Positions 12,201 to 22,755 of a stretch of 64,000 nt of DNA are shown piece by piece. Location: assembly GCA_036936605.1 (NCBI GenBank), contig JAUPFV010000005.1, positions 61,276,742 to 61,340,741 of the forward strand, given 5' to 3'. Under the pieces are notes generated by a model. That model was not told the DNA's origin, ran no database searches, and worked only from the letters and a program-made list of their open reading frames with translations. Made by a program: the position numbers and the translations under genes. How positions within the stretch are numbered: the first letter of the stretch is position 1; every line of letters begins with the position of its first letter. Source of the DNA: Limnanthes douglasii subsp. nivea (lineage: Eukaryota > Streptophyta > Magnoliopsida > Brassicales > Limnanthaceae).

Positions 12201-13263
12201 ACCTCTCGTATCAATCAGATCAACAAGTTTTGTATCAACCCTTCCCAAAAAGATACTATGATTTGGAAAGCTTCTCCTGACCTTAACTTTAACATGAAAC
12301 AAACTTGGGATTTAATTAGACAACACTGTAATATATCTAAGCCTATTCAAGAAGATTTGGTCTAATTTTATTCCCATAAAATTTTCATTTCTTCTTTGGA
12401 AAGTCCTTAAATACTTCATTCATACTGATTCGATATTGCAGAAAAGACATTTAAGCTTAATTTCCAAATTCTAGTTCTACAATAACAAGGAATACATAAA
12501 TAATCTTTTCATAAGCTGTAACTTTTCGTGACAAATTTGGAGCTATTTTGGTGATCTTTTTAATGTTAATTATGGTAGGCATATGAGTCTAACTCATATT
12601 ATCAGGAACTAGTTTTGGTTCTCTGATAAGAATACTCATATCATTCATCTTATTCCCCCTGTTATTTGCTGAATTATATGGAGAAACCGCAACAAAGCTA
12701 AATTCAAGGGCAATTACGATTCTCCTATCACTGTAATACACTATATTAAAAGGATAATTGTTGGTTTGAATATCTCAATTTTTTTAAATAGATAGCTATG
12801 GTCTAACGTGTTAATTGCTGGTTACCCTTTGGGCTGTCTGTCAACCAAAAGTAGTAAAAGCATAATCTCTTATCTCAAATGGTTGGCTCCAAAGCAAAAC
12901 CAAATTAAAATGAATGTTGATGCTGCTTGCTCTTCCACCGAGGAAGCAAGCAGAGGTATTATCTTTAGAGACAACAGCGGTAACATAATCCTTTGCTCTG
13001 GTAACACTTTTAGGAAGCTTTCTTCATTAATGGTTGAGTCGAGAGCTCTTATGAAGGGGAATCTTATCTGCAAGAACAATAACTGGTCAAATGTAGATTT
13101 AGAATATGATTTCCAAGTTCTTATTAACTTATTAAGCTTCGGTATTGTTTCGTGGTACCTCGAGCCTCTTCTTAAAATATGCAGAAATCTTGTATGCTCT
13201 AATATATCTATAAAATTAATCTTTAGAATCCAAAATCAAGAAGCCGATTGGCTCTTGATATAG
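9285..13263 (+). pseudogene. LINE-A ORF2 (endonuclease, reverse transcriptase, RNase H)
   Basis: 9,285-9,885 is an APE endonuclease. The usual NWNVRG start reads N-stop-NVRG, the usual catalytic Glu of QEPM is Asn (AIQNPMI), and GDYN is kept. 10,270-10,420 has KQKNYSSWLKDGDRNSKLYH. 10,865-11,340 is the RT palm with QNQGAF, LDMSKDFD and GLRQGDPLSP. The polymerase FADD box reads FANDI near 11,328, so a catalytic Asp is lost. 11,929-12,171 resembles zf-RVT (LGNGKMGFWLEDW). 12,870-13,263 is an RNase H of RVT_3 type (KMNVDAAC through QEADWL). Stops and frameshifts separate most blocks, so no polyprotein can be made. Confidence 0.85.
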
Positions 13264-13777
13264 ACCGTGAGATGTAAAGACATAATTAACTTAACTCAAT
13301 TTTAAGTTCCTAATCCTCTTCAAGTTATTGTTCTCCTTGAAAGCTTAGGTCTTGGATATATAAATCTAATCTCTGATTAACTTATGAGTTGGGAAGTTTT
13401 TCAAATATCAAATTCTGGCCATTGAATGAGTTAAAGATGGAGCTGATGATGGACTAGTGCTTCAATTGATTCAGTCTCGGTTCCATGGAAGTTTAGAAAT
13501 TGAAGGTCGAAGCTCAAAAAATTTTGACGCTTTGAATTCAACTTGGAGAGTCAGACTAAAATAATGGCGCCTATTTTTTATTTCAAAGTGGTGTAATTTC
13601 ATTTAAGCCCTTCAAATGTACTAAAACTCTCGATTCTCGCTCAAATTTAATAAAAAATTCATTTTGATTAAAAAAAACAACGTTTTCACTATTTTTAATT
13701 ACGTTCGTCGTTGTATTTGTATTTTTATTCAGTGAATTTTCACTATACACCTGTAAAAATAACGTTTCTCAATACAT

Positions 13778-13786
13778 AAAACAATA
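13778..13786. repeat. Left 9-bp target-site duplication of the MULE
   Basis: AAAACAATA, immediately before GGGCTACGC. An identical 9-mer stands at 23,208-23,216 directly after the element's other end. Nine bases is the usual target-site duplication length of Mutator-like elements. Confidence 0.9.
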
Positions 13787-13969
13787 GGGCTACGCTATAT
13801 TGGGACCCCGTTTGGCTATTATGAGACCCCAAAATCACAATTTTTTTCTTTAATGTGAAATGTCCATTTTATCCTTCATTTATAAGACCAGGTTGTTAAC
13901 AAAAAATAAATTTTATTTTACTTCTCCCTTAAGCTTTCTCTCTCTAAAATCCTAAAAACACAAAAAATT

Positions 13970-16900
13970 ATGGATTTGAGTGATTTGAATGAAGATTTCA
14001 GCTGTAATATTGATGATTTTGCGTCGGAGGAAGAGGAGATGTTGAGGGACCGTCTGGAAACCCAAGATGAGGTAATTTTCGTGTTTTTTTAGTTTCAGTG
14101 CGAATATAGCGCTGGTAGCGCTACAAATAGGACGAACTGTGAATCCAGGGTGAGCAGATGGGAACGTCCAAAATAGGCCAAATCGCGCAGTGGCTGTTCG
14201 TGGATATGCCTAATGGACGAACGACCAGTTCGCGATTTGGCCAAATATGTGCGTTGTCCTTTCGTCCATTAGGCATATATGCGAACCACCAGTGCACGAT
14301 TTTGCCAAATACTCACACTTGGTGTTCGCGATTTAGACCTGTTATGCTATTTTTTTACGGATGCAAATTAGATGATCGGTTATAATTAAGTATGTTTTTA
14401 TATAATTGAAACAGACCATTTGTAGGGACCGGATCAACCGCCATGTTCGATGGCCGATTACACGAAAGTGTTTAGTACGGACACCTTGTACACCAAACCC
14501 GATTTTGATCGATTGGGTCGAGTCCGAAAGCATAAAACTAGGATTCATTGTGCTACGTAGTAAAAACGACGACGGTAGCAAAAGTACGAAAACTTCTAGG
14601 ATATATTTTAGGTGCGAGAGGCACGAGGTTTACAAACCTAACCACAAACCAAGATATGTTAAGAAGCGCTAAGAATGTTCATCAAAAAAATGCGGGTGTC
14701 CGTTCTATTTAAGAGGGAGTCCGGTCTTAGAGCTACCCGATTATTGGAAATTGATAGTACTAAATGGGAAACACATTTACGAACCATTTTTGCACTTGGA
14801 TGGTCACTCACGAGCCGCTAGACTAAAATTCGAAGAACAATTTTTCGTTCGTAGTCAAGCGAAAGTCGGTTCTCGACCAAGAGAGATATACTGCGGTTTG
14901 ATAAAGCGGGCAAGACCCAAATGCAATACTTGTTTTCTAAGTTAAAATAACACGAGTACTATGTTTGGGAGCGAATTTGTGAAGCAACAGACGAGATCCT
15001 CGAGTTGTTTTTTGCACATCCTAAAAGCATCGATTTCATGTACACTTTTCCTCAAGTTTCTATAATGGATAGCACGTATAAGACTACAAGGTATAAGATG
15101 CCTTTACTAGAAATAGTTGGCCAAACTTCGACGAAGAAGACATTTTGTGTTGCTTTTGTTTTTTTGAGCTCCGAGAAACAAGAAAACTACACTTGGGGAT
15201 TGAGCGTTCTAAAGAAGGTGTTGACGAACAACAAGTGCGCATTACATAATATTATCGTCACCGATAAGGAGTTGGATTTATTGAATGCTATCGATGATAT
15301 ATTTCCGGACGCAAATCATATGCTATGCAATTGGCATATTAGTAGGAACATCAACTCTTACACTAAGAAAGTTTTACCGAATTCGGACATGGCCGGTGAA
15401 TTCGTCGAATATTACCAAAGGGTTGCCTATTCGGCCACGCTCGAAGATTATAACAAAAACCTTGCCGAATTGAACCACACATACGCATTTTGTCCAATGT
15501 TTGTCGAGTATATTATGAAGCAATGGATTGACGATTATGGACACAAATTTCTCAATATTCACACGAACAAATTTAAATATTTGGGCAACCAAACTAGGAA
15601 TCGGTGAGTTATATTTCCATCTCCACATAATAGTTTTTAATATTAAGTGTTAGAAATCTAATTTATTTTATCTCACGTTATAGGGCGGAGAGTGCTCACT
15701 CGAGCCTCAAGCGGGAAATTGGTAGTAGTCTATGCACGTTTGAGCAATTTTAGAAAAATGTTCATGCATTGCTTACCGCTCAACGCTCCAACATTTTTGA
15801 ATCATTTGAGCGTAGTAGGTATCGTCCAAGAAACTCAACTAGGGGGCCTAACAAAACTATCTACAAGGATGTCAAATGTGAACTTTCATGTACGTTTATA
15901 GAAATAATAGAGACAAATCTCACAACAACCTTGAAAATATGGTTCACTCCAGGAATGCATGGGTGTGTTATTATGACAACTCATAATTTACCATGTGCAT
16001 GCGAATTAGCTTTGATTTATAAAGAAGGAAGGGAGGTTAGAAAAGATGAGTGTGATGTTTATTGGAGTACGTTAAAGATCAAACCTAATGATGAGGTTGG
16101 TACCAAAGACGAGCTCACGAGAAAACTCTCCTTAATAGATAGCACCATCCGCGGTTACGAGCAACACGTCCAAGATCACGTCATAAATAGGATGATGCAA
16201 ATCCTAGATCCCGCTAGAAGTCATGTTTTGGAACTTAAGGAGCCGGTTGTCACTAAAGGTAGGAAAAAAGCCGGCCGGGACAAATCAACTAAATGGGACC
16301 CATCCGAGTGGGAATACAATGGTAGTCTAGACGCTAGCACTCCCGGTACGATAGGTAGCACGATCTCCTTGGTATTTAATAAAACATTTTTAGCACCAAA
16401 AGACAAGGCAAAAGATAAAGAAAAAAATCAAGGCTCAACCCAAGAAAGAGAGAGTGGCTCTATCGAAAACATCATCGAAGGGCAAAGATTTTAGCAGATA
16501 CGAGAGTTTGTTTCCTAACTATTTGCATGACTACATTTCTAGCGTCGAAGACGTGTCTCCCGACGGTAATTGCGGATTTCGGGCCGTTGCTTTGACGGTA
16601 TACGGTAAATCCGATTCATGGGACCAAGTTAGACGGGATTTGATCGACGAATTGTAAAATCAACGCGATCTATGAGAGAGAGTGTTTGATGGTTCACAAT
16701 ATGTAGATAACCTAGTGAAAAGGTTGAACATTTTTTAATCGTATGGGAACATTAATCGGCATTGGATGACGTTACCCGACTTAGGCTTAGTGATAGCCAC
16801 GAGATACCAATGTATCGTATACAACCTATCACTCCACCAATCATACACGTATTTACCTCTACGCGGTGTGCCTACTCGATTGTGTCATAACATGGAAGTT

Positions 16901-17180
16901 GGTATAGGTTTTGTACACGGTAACCATTTCGTGAAAGTAAGTATATCAATGAATCCTTTAATATTATATATTATTTTGTGACCAAATATTTATCTTAGTT
17001 TTATTTGTGTAGGTTGTGTTGAATGGACCACTTCCGGAAATCTATCCTATTTGGTTTCCGTTTCGCACGGAAGAAGCTGTCACCGGTTGGGCAATACCGA
17101 TCGACAAACGATTCAACAAACATAACCAAATCAAGCCCTGCCAAGCATCGACCGCACGCGAAGAGCCACCACGTTTATGA
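13970..17180 (+). pseudogene. MULE transposase fused to an OTU-type cysteine protease
   Basis: Exon 1 is 13,970-14,071 (acidic 34 residues, donor GTAATT); exon 2 starts at 14,426. Domains in order: FAR1-type zinc-binding region (14,500-14,650, KLGFIVLRSK, YFRCERH); linker with GHSRAARLKFEEQF and RPREIYCGL; MULE DDE core at 15,005-15,604 (IMDSTYKTTRYKMPLLEIVG, VTDKELDLLNAI, MLCNWHI); intron 15,605-15,683; SWIM-like LPCACELA (15,990); OTU region at 16,490-17,014 with DGNCGF (catalytic Asp/Cys) and GNHFVKV (catalytic His); intron 16,939-17,014; end at 17,180. Broken by frameshifts near 14,505, 14,920 and 16,470 and by stops including those near 14,670, 15,753 and 16,655. The family inserts and excises DNA in the nucleus. 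The OTU part would be a deubiquitinase-like protease, but its role in transposition is not established by this sequence. Confidence 0.85.
14204..14278. repeat. Intronic hairpin with perfect 18-bp arms
   Basis: ATATGCCTAATGGACGAA at 14,204-14,221 pairs exactly with its reverse complement at 14,261-14,278, inside the first intron of the transposase gene. Around it (14,110-14,340) lie several direct and inverted variants of TTCGCGATTTGGCCAAAT. Confidence 0.85.
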
Positions 17181-17611
17181 GATTTGGCCGAAGACTCATG
17201 ATTTGTTTATGCATTAGTTGTTTTTAACTTTCGCACTTACGAATACTTTATTTTACTTTCACCTCGGTTTGTAATCGATACTTCCACGTTTTATTTATTT
17301 AGAAAATTCAATTTCCGACATTATTGTAAAATAAATAACCATCTTAAATAACCATTTCCACATAAATTTTTTAATTTCAGCAAAAAATGGTGGAATAAAA
17401 TTCACTTAATAAACACAATGGCGAATTCGCGAACACAGAAAGTTGGGTTGGGGCAAAATTGTGCCCCGACCAACGCTACAATTGCTCAAACATGCGCATG
17501 GGAATTTCGCGATTCTGCCCAATTACAACGTCTGGTGTTCGCAAATTTGACAATTTACAGCATTCCATGTTCGCAAAGACTACTGGAAATTTTGTAATTT
17601 TCTTATTTTAT
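17181..17611. other. Intergenic region of the MULE with a second CG-rich palindrome cluster
   Basis: No gene. 17,410-17,590 is richer in CG than its surroundings and repeats words such as TTCGCGA, GTTCGCAAA and GCGAACAC in both orientations, echoing the cluster in the first transposase intron. Confidence 0.5.
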
Positions 17612-17770
17612 AACTTTCCCGAGTCCAAAACTTAATTTTTTTACCAATATTATACATTAGTCATTTTACTCGAATGATTTAAAATTTGTGTAATTTTTTT
17701 ATTATTAAAATAGGTCGAAAAACAACTTGAAAGTAACTTAAAGTAGTGACAATTTTGATATTTTTCACAT
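17612..17770 (+). repeat. Direct repeat, copy 1 (pair with 20,347-20,500)
   Basis: Begins AACTTTCCCGAGTCCAAAAC and runs through ATTATACATTAGTCATTTTA to AAAACAACTTGAAAGTA. A similar copy in the same orientation stands at 20,347-20,500. The pair brackets the small-gene region of the MULE. Confidence 0.75.
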
Positions 17771-17857
17771 TGTTATTAGTTCTTGAGTCCAAAACAAAAT
17801 TTTGTTTTTAACAATATTATAAAATTGTCATTCTAATTGAATGACACAAGTAAAGTA

Positions 17858-18495
17858 AGGATAACGTAATCTGAATAGGCGACTAATATTGCGACACATA
17901 ATATGTACAAAAATACACACATATCCATGATCATTATTAAAACTCACGTGGTTTAGAAGCAGGGTCCCATTATAGGTTAGGACAACACTGCATTCGAAAG
18001 GGTATGCATATCGTTATAATGAGACCTTATCCAAATATTAAACGCCCACCAAAATTGACTCGCCCCCTATAAAATTGGACATAAAATCAAGAAAAATAAG
18101 ACACTTGCCAAACATATAGCGTTCCCAAAAATATAAAACTCGTTAACGTTTACATATAGAGTTTACGGCGGACGAAGACTACCATATGCTTCAAGCAGTG
18201 AAGATTGTCCGCCAAATATTGGGGGAATATACCAGCGATCAGTTTTTCGAGTGTGTCCTATGCACGATGTATACAAACTAAGGTCGTTTAGGTACAAGAG
18301 GTCTCGTTGTGCGTACTCGTGAGCATATCAAACGCAAATACATTTTTTTGCAAGCCAATACAGTGTTTGTGTTTCTTGCCATCGTTAATTAAGCAAGAAG
18401 CAACTTCCGTTTGGAACCTGAGCTTGATAGACTCCATCACGAGGGATATGATAGCACTTTTAAAGGACAAGATTATTACAAGGGGGAGTGGATGA
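17858..18495 (+). repeat. Left arm of a large inverted duplication
   Basis: This 0.64-kb arm and 18,851-19,470 on minus share sequence from AAGGATAACGTAATC and TTTTGCGACAC-like words, through a GAGACC terminal-type block and a promoter region, into the small SANT-like gene. About 355 bp of A/C-rich low-complexity DNA separates the arms. Divergence between arms is substantial, so the duplication is not recent. Confidence 0.7.
18156..18495 (+). pseudogene. Small SANT-like gene, left copy of an inverted pair
   Basis: About 110 codons. The start codon of the other copy (ATG GAG TTT AC) is ATA here. It reads EFTADEDYHMLQAVK, then TSDQFFECVL and, after a stop, RTREHIKRKYIFL, then a frame change to the terminator at 18,495. 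Acidic W/F-T-x-x-E-D starts followed by an RT-x-x-x-x-K-x-Y motif are typical of Myb/SANT DNA-binding folds; I infer that fold and cannot prove it. Upstream lies a TATA-like CCCCTATAAAATTGG. It is broken by the start change, an in-frame stop and a frameshift. Confidence 0.55.
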
Positions 18496-18850
18496 TGTGG
18501 AATAAAAACTTAGATACGACTAAGCCTTCCATTGATGTTATTTGAAGTTGTGTTGAAGTCCAAAAACAAAGTTCCTTCCAAATGTCTTATTTGGTACCCA
18601 TTTACCATGATTTTGTGTTGAAACAACAACTAATAAGAAAATCACAACTTGAAACAGCCACTAATACGAAAATCACAACTTCAAACAATAACTAATAAGA
18701 AAATAACAACTTAAAATAACAACCGCTAAGAAAATAACATCAACTTCAAACATTAACTTAAACAAACAAACAATAAGTTCAAACATTAACTTAAACAAAC
18801 AAATAATAAGTAAACTACAAGATGCAAACAATTAAAAAGAATCATAATGC

Positions 18851-19209
18851 TCAATCGTCGAAGTGATATCCCAAGTTGTCGTCAGAGTCAATCCCCTCTT
18901 CCCTTTTCGTAATCCTATTCTGAAGATACGCTACCATATCCCATCGTAATGTTCCAGACGACGGTTGCTTCTTGCTTAATTTTAAATGGTAGACACAACA
19001 AACGATCCATTGGTTTGCAAAAAAGGTACCTCTGCTTGATTTGTTCACGGTTGCGCACAATGAAACCTCCCGTTCCTAAACAGCCGTAGTTGTAGTACAT
19101 CTTACACAAGACTCGCTCGAAAAATGCATCGCTAGTATCATCCCCCAACTCGGCGGGCAAGTTTCACCGCCTCAAGTAAATGGTAGTTTTCATGAGGGGT
19201 AAACTCCAT
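18851..19209 (-). pseudogene. Small SANT-like gene, right copy of an inverted pair
   Basis: Starts at the ATG at 19,209 with MEFTPHENYHLLEAVKLARR. After a one-base shift in a G run it continues DDTSDAFFERVL, NYGCLGTGG, NREQIKQRYLF and IKQEATVVWN, ending at 18,851. It is better kept than the left copy, with one frameshift near 19,145 and another near 19,000. A TATA box (CCTATAAATAG) lies about 40 bp upstream. The two genes converge tail to tail. The function is unknown; a DNA-binding accessory protein is a guess from the SANT-like pattern. Confidence 0.55.
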
Positions 19210-19584
19210 TCGTTAAACTGTTTATCTTTGATGAGTTCTTATCGTCTATTTATAGGCTCGTGGTTGTTTGGGCGGGAAATTTTTAAAGGCGGGATTTTTT
19301 GGCGGGAAATTCTTTAGGGGTCTCGTTATATTGAGACACCTAATAATGGAAGTTCTGCTATAATGAGACCCTTATTATTGTACTGCAACATTTGCGTACT
19401 TTTGTAAGTATTAGGTGTCGCAAAATCATTCGTCAACTTGGATTACGTTATCCTTATCTTAAAAGTGTCGTTTATTGATAGGTCTACTTGAATTAAGTAA
19501 TCTGAAGCATAAAAGTGGTATAAAAATACGGGGGCATCAGATATTGAAGCAATACAAATTATAGCAAATATATAAATTGCAAAA

Positions 19585-20000
19585 ATGTGTCCATGGACTG
19601 AGTTCGAAGATCAATATCTGATGAGGGCATCAGTTGAAGTTGGTAACACGAACATGTTACAGGGGGGAGTAAAAGGTACTTCGAGGCATTGATGTGCCAG
19701 ATGTACTTCCTAAATGGAAGGGATGGTGTACAGCCGCCTAGAATTTCAAGTCGTGTTGATGAGGTGAAAGCTAGGTGGTCAGTCCTAGTCACATTCTGTC
19801 AACATCCAATTTTCGGCCTCACCGAATTGGAACGTCGTGTTGCGTGTAATCGGTTCAACTGTCAAGTCACATATTCTATAACAGAGGACTAGCTAGATTC
19901 AGTCCGTTATGACATTATTGACATCCAACTAGAGGAAATGCGTGACTACCAGGATGCCAAAGAAGAAAGGAAGTTGATGAAATGGAACTGGCCTGATTGA
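19585..20000 (+). pseudogene. SANT/Myb-like gene of the MULE
   Basis: Starts MCPWTEFEDQYLMRA (W-T-x-x-E-D pattern of Myb/SANT domains), then switches frame near 19,665 into KYFEALMCQMYFLNGRDG, RVDEVKARWSVLV and, after an in-frame TAG at 19,890, LDSVRYDIIDIQLEEM, ending at 20,000 in a charged tail (AKEERKLMKWNWPD). A TATA-like AAATATATAAATT lies just upstream. The layout resembles the Myb-like ORF1 of PIF/Harbinger elements and other trihelix-like transposon proteins, but the family is not certain. One frameshift and one stop indicate loss of function. Confidence 0.5.
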
Positions 20001-20039
20001 TAAACTCCGATTTGTACAAGTGGATGCTTATGTTAAAGT

Positions 20040-20230
20040 TCATGTTTTAGACTATGTTTTAGCATGTGTTTTAGTTTATGTTTGAGTTTCCGATTCAGTT
20101 TATGTTTGAGTTTCTGATTCAGTTTATGTTTGAGTTTGTGTTGGAGTTTGTGTTTCTAAAAATGTTTGAGTTTGTGTTTCAGCTTATGTTTGAGTTTATG
20201 TTGTAGTTTGTGCACTTTGATGCTGTTTTT
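20040..20230 (+). repeat. Minisatellite of TTTGAGTTTSTG / AGTTTATG units
   Basis: Irregular tandem units such as AGTTTATGTTTGAGTTTC and TTTGAGTTTGTGTTGGAG, roughly 24-30 bp each, follow the SANT/Myb-like gene directly. No coding content. Confidence 0.7.
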
Positions 20231-20346
20231 AAAGGTAGAGTTTGAACAAATGTTTGAAATTTATATCATTCAAATGTAACAAAATACCATAACACATAAT
20301 TAAACAATAACACAAAATTGAAACTAGTCGTAAAGTACTTATTTTG

Positions 20347-20500
20347 TAACTTTCCCGAGTCCAAAACTCAATTTTTTTATCAATATTATACATTAGTCAT
20401 TTTACTCGAATGATTTGAAATTTGTGTGAAAAAACAATTCTTAAAAAAGGTAAAAAAACAACTTGAAAGTAGTTTAAAATAGTTACAATTTTGACATTTT
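20347..20500 (+). repeat. Direct repeat, copy 2 (pair with 17,612-17,770)
   Basis: Same orientation and order of blocks as 17,612-17,770 (AACTTTCCCGAGTCCAAAAC; ATTATACATTAGTCATTTTA; AAACAACTTGAAAGTA). The region 20,500-20,888 between this and the PMD gene holds no other gene. Confidence 0.75.
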
Positions 20501-20888
20501 TCATATTATTTTTAAAGTAGTGTCTTAAGTTGTTTGCGTTCAACTACCCTACTATGTACGCAGGTTATTTAAGTGAAATTTTATTATTCTTTAAGTTACG
20601 AGTTTAGTTGTGTTATAATAACATAAGATACATAACAACATAAAAACTTAAAAACATATAATAATCCTCCAAATAAAAAAAATATCAACGAAAGCAACAA
20701 CCAAAGTAAAACAAAAGCAAGTAACAAACAATCGTCATAGTAGTCATATAATACAAATCCAGTCAATCACTCAAGCGGTACTAGTGCGCCAAAAGCGAAC
20801 ACTCATGCATCTCATGACGCATCTCCTCCAAAGTCATCTCGTCCGCTCTCGAATATCCATCAATCACACGATCACATATGTCATACAG

Positions 20889-22560
20889 TCACGCTTGATA
20901 TGATATCGCACTCGGGGTCTCTGCAACATGTGCACCAGATGGATCAACCAGACTAGGATCAAACACGGTGTACCATAGGTGGTCACAGATCCATACGTCG
21001 TACAAAGAGGTCGTACTAGGACCGCCTATAACATATGTGTCACCACGAATTCTCCGATCAACAATGTGTGACCGCCACGCGTTCCATGTAGCCTCATCCC
21101 ATAAAAAGCGCGTGTTGACATGCTTCCTCCTATCTGCTGGTAAAACAGGCCGCAACACCGGTGGTATATCTTGAATGTGCCCAATCTGCCGAGCGACCCG
21201 AAGTGGATAATACACCTCAACTATGTCAAACGTCTTCAGCGTGTGGTCAATCCAAGCCACATCGCTGAAAAGGAAATGCTCGCGTATCTTGCCGTAAGGC
21301 ATGAACGAAACCTACACCATAAGTTAATAATGATTGAACAACTTTAAGTAATAATAAAATAACGACTAATAAAAAAATGTAAAAAATCATTGTAACTCAC
21401 ATGGTGCTCCCTCAATGAAGCCAGTAGCTGCCGGATGTTGATACGAGTCTCATCATCCGCACGACAAGGTGGAGGTACGTATCGGAAAATAGTAGGCATA
21501 GAAGGCTCGTAGAGAGTGTTGACCGTAGTCAAGAAGGGGGGCAAGTGATCGTATATCCACGTCTTCAACATGGCAATAAAACCTGCAATCCCTAAAGTGG
21601 AGTGTATGGACGACTTCCATAGCTGGTGATACAGCTGAGCTAGTATATGCTGGCCCCAGTTGTATCTAACGGATGTCATATACTGCTCTACAAACTGCAA
21701 GTAATCTAACTTGTTCGTCAGAATACAACAACCCAACATGTGGAGCAGATAACCCCTAGTGACACACTCTACGGTACCATCAGACATGGTATCATCCATA
21801 AAATGGGGTTGTATGTACTGCTCACATAAAAACTGTAAACGAATAGATCTAGCACTACCCCCCCCCCCCCTGTTACTCCCTAACTTCGTCCTAAGTGCAT
21901 CCTCGGGTATACCTAATGACCCAGAATACCATGCCAAACGCTGTCCATTACTATAAAATGACTGAATCACAAAATTATCACCTGTGACCGGCAGACCAGT
22001 AAAAGCGTGGATGTCGTCTAACGCCACCGTCAACTCACCAAAAGAGAAGTGAAAGCTGTTGGTCTCCGAATGCCACCTTTCAAGAAACGAATCTACCAGG
22101 TGTCCGTTGGTACTCAAATGCTCCAATACATCGGTGAGAGGACCAAAGCAAGACATCATAACCTGACGTCTCACCCTGCCCTGCCCAGTAAGATCCCATG
22201 TATGATGGGTACCGTACATCACGTAGCACCGCGACGGCCGAAGAGCCTACATAAAACATCAATAAGTTATACATAATATAAAAGACGCCGTACTTTAAAC
22301 CAATCATTACTTACCTCTCCTCTAAAAACGCTGTATGCCTTGTGTAGTGTGTAGTCTGGGTAAATAGCAGGCACATACAAACTGACCTTCCAAAAAAGCC
22401 GATCCAGCGTCCCAATCGTATGGGATACAGTAGGTGCTGGAGTGACAGCACTAGGCCTACGCCTGATAGACCGTGACCGTGAACGTGAAACAACCTCTTC
22501 ATGCTCGTTATCATTGTCTGATCCTGAATTATGAACATGTGTATGCTGTGTGCGAGGCAT
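20889..22560 (-). CDS. Plant mobile domain (PMD) protein, three exons, apparently intact
   Basis: Exons on minus: 22,560-22,315, 22,246-21,401 and 21,311-20,889, all phase 0, with donors GTAAGT and GTGAGT and acceptors TGTAG. Together they give about 504 codons with no internal stop. Exon 1 starts MPRTQHTHVH, is acidic then Ser/Arg-rich, and ends before RGE. Exon 2 carries the PMD core: ERWHSETNSFHFSFGELTVA, DDIHAFTGLPVTG, YNWGQHILAQLYHQLW. Exon 3 continues MPYGKIREHFLFSDVAWIDH, ARQIGHIQDIPPVLRP, RRKHVNTRFLWDEATW. A C13 run encodes Gly-rich residues in exon 2. PMD proteins occur in MULE and gypsy elements and as the host proteins MAIN and MAIL1; their biochemical role is poorly defined. That the gene stays open in a decaying element suggests either recent selection or chance. 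Confidence 0.85.
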
Positions 22561-22670
22561 GCTGAAATACAATAAATAAAATCATAGTGAATATGCAAGT
22601 AATTTTGGGGAATAAAATAGGAGAAGGTGGCAAAACAGACAAATTTGCGCACAGAGCATGCTCAATTTTG

Positions 22671-22755
22671 GTGAAATTGCGAACAGACAGTTCACAATTT
22701 CACCATTGTTGTTTGTGTAAGATCGCGAGCAAGCCGCACGCGATCTTGCACAAAC
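22671..22755. repeat. Two near-perfect hairpins upstream of the PMD gene
   Basis: GTGAAATTGCGAAC (22,671-22,684) pairs with GTTCACAATTTCAC (22,690-22,703) with one mismatch. GTTTGTGTAAGATCGCG (22,711-22,727) pairs with CGCGATCTTGCACAAAC (22,739-22,755) with one mismatch. They lie about 110-195 bp upstream of the PMD start codon. Their CG-containing style resembles the clusters at 14.1-14.3 and 17.4-17.6 kb. Confidence 0.8.

Larger units (their letters stand above)
7880..13390 (+). mobile_element. LINE-A, L1-type non-LTR retrotransposon with RNase H
   Basis: Order on plus: ORF1 with zinc knuckle, APE-type endonuclease, reverse transcriptase, zf-RVT region, RNase H. This is the plant L1 layout. 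The element is long but broken by stops and frameshifts. Its 5' end is set near the first ORF1 codons. The 3' end lies somewhere after 13,263 and no clear poly-A tail was seen. The stretch 13,264-13,777 holds only presumptive 3' untranslated sequence and flanking DNA. LINE-B and LINE-C lie on the opposite strand further on. Confidence 0.85.
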
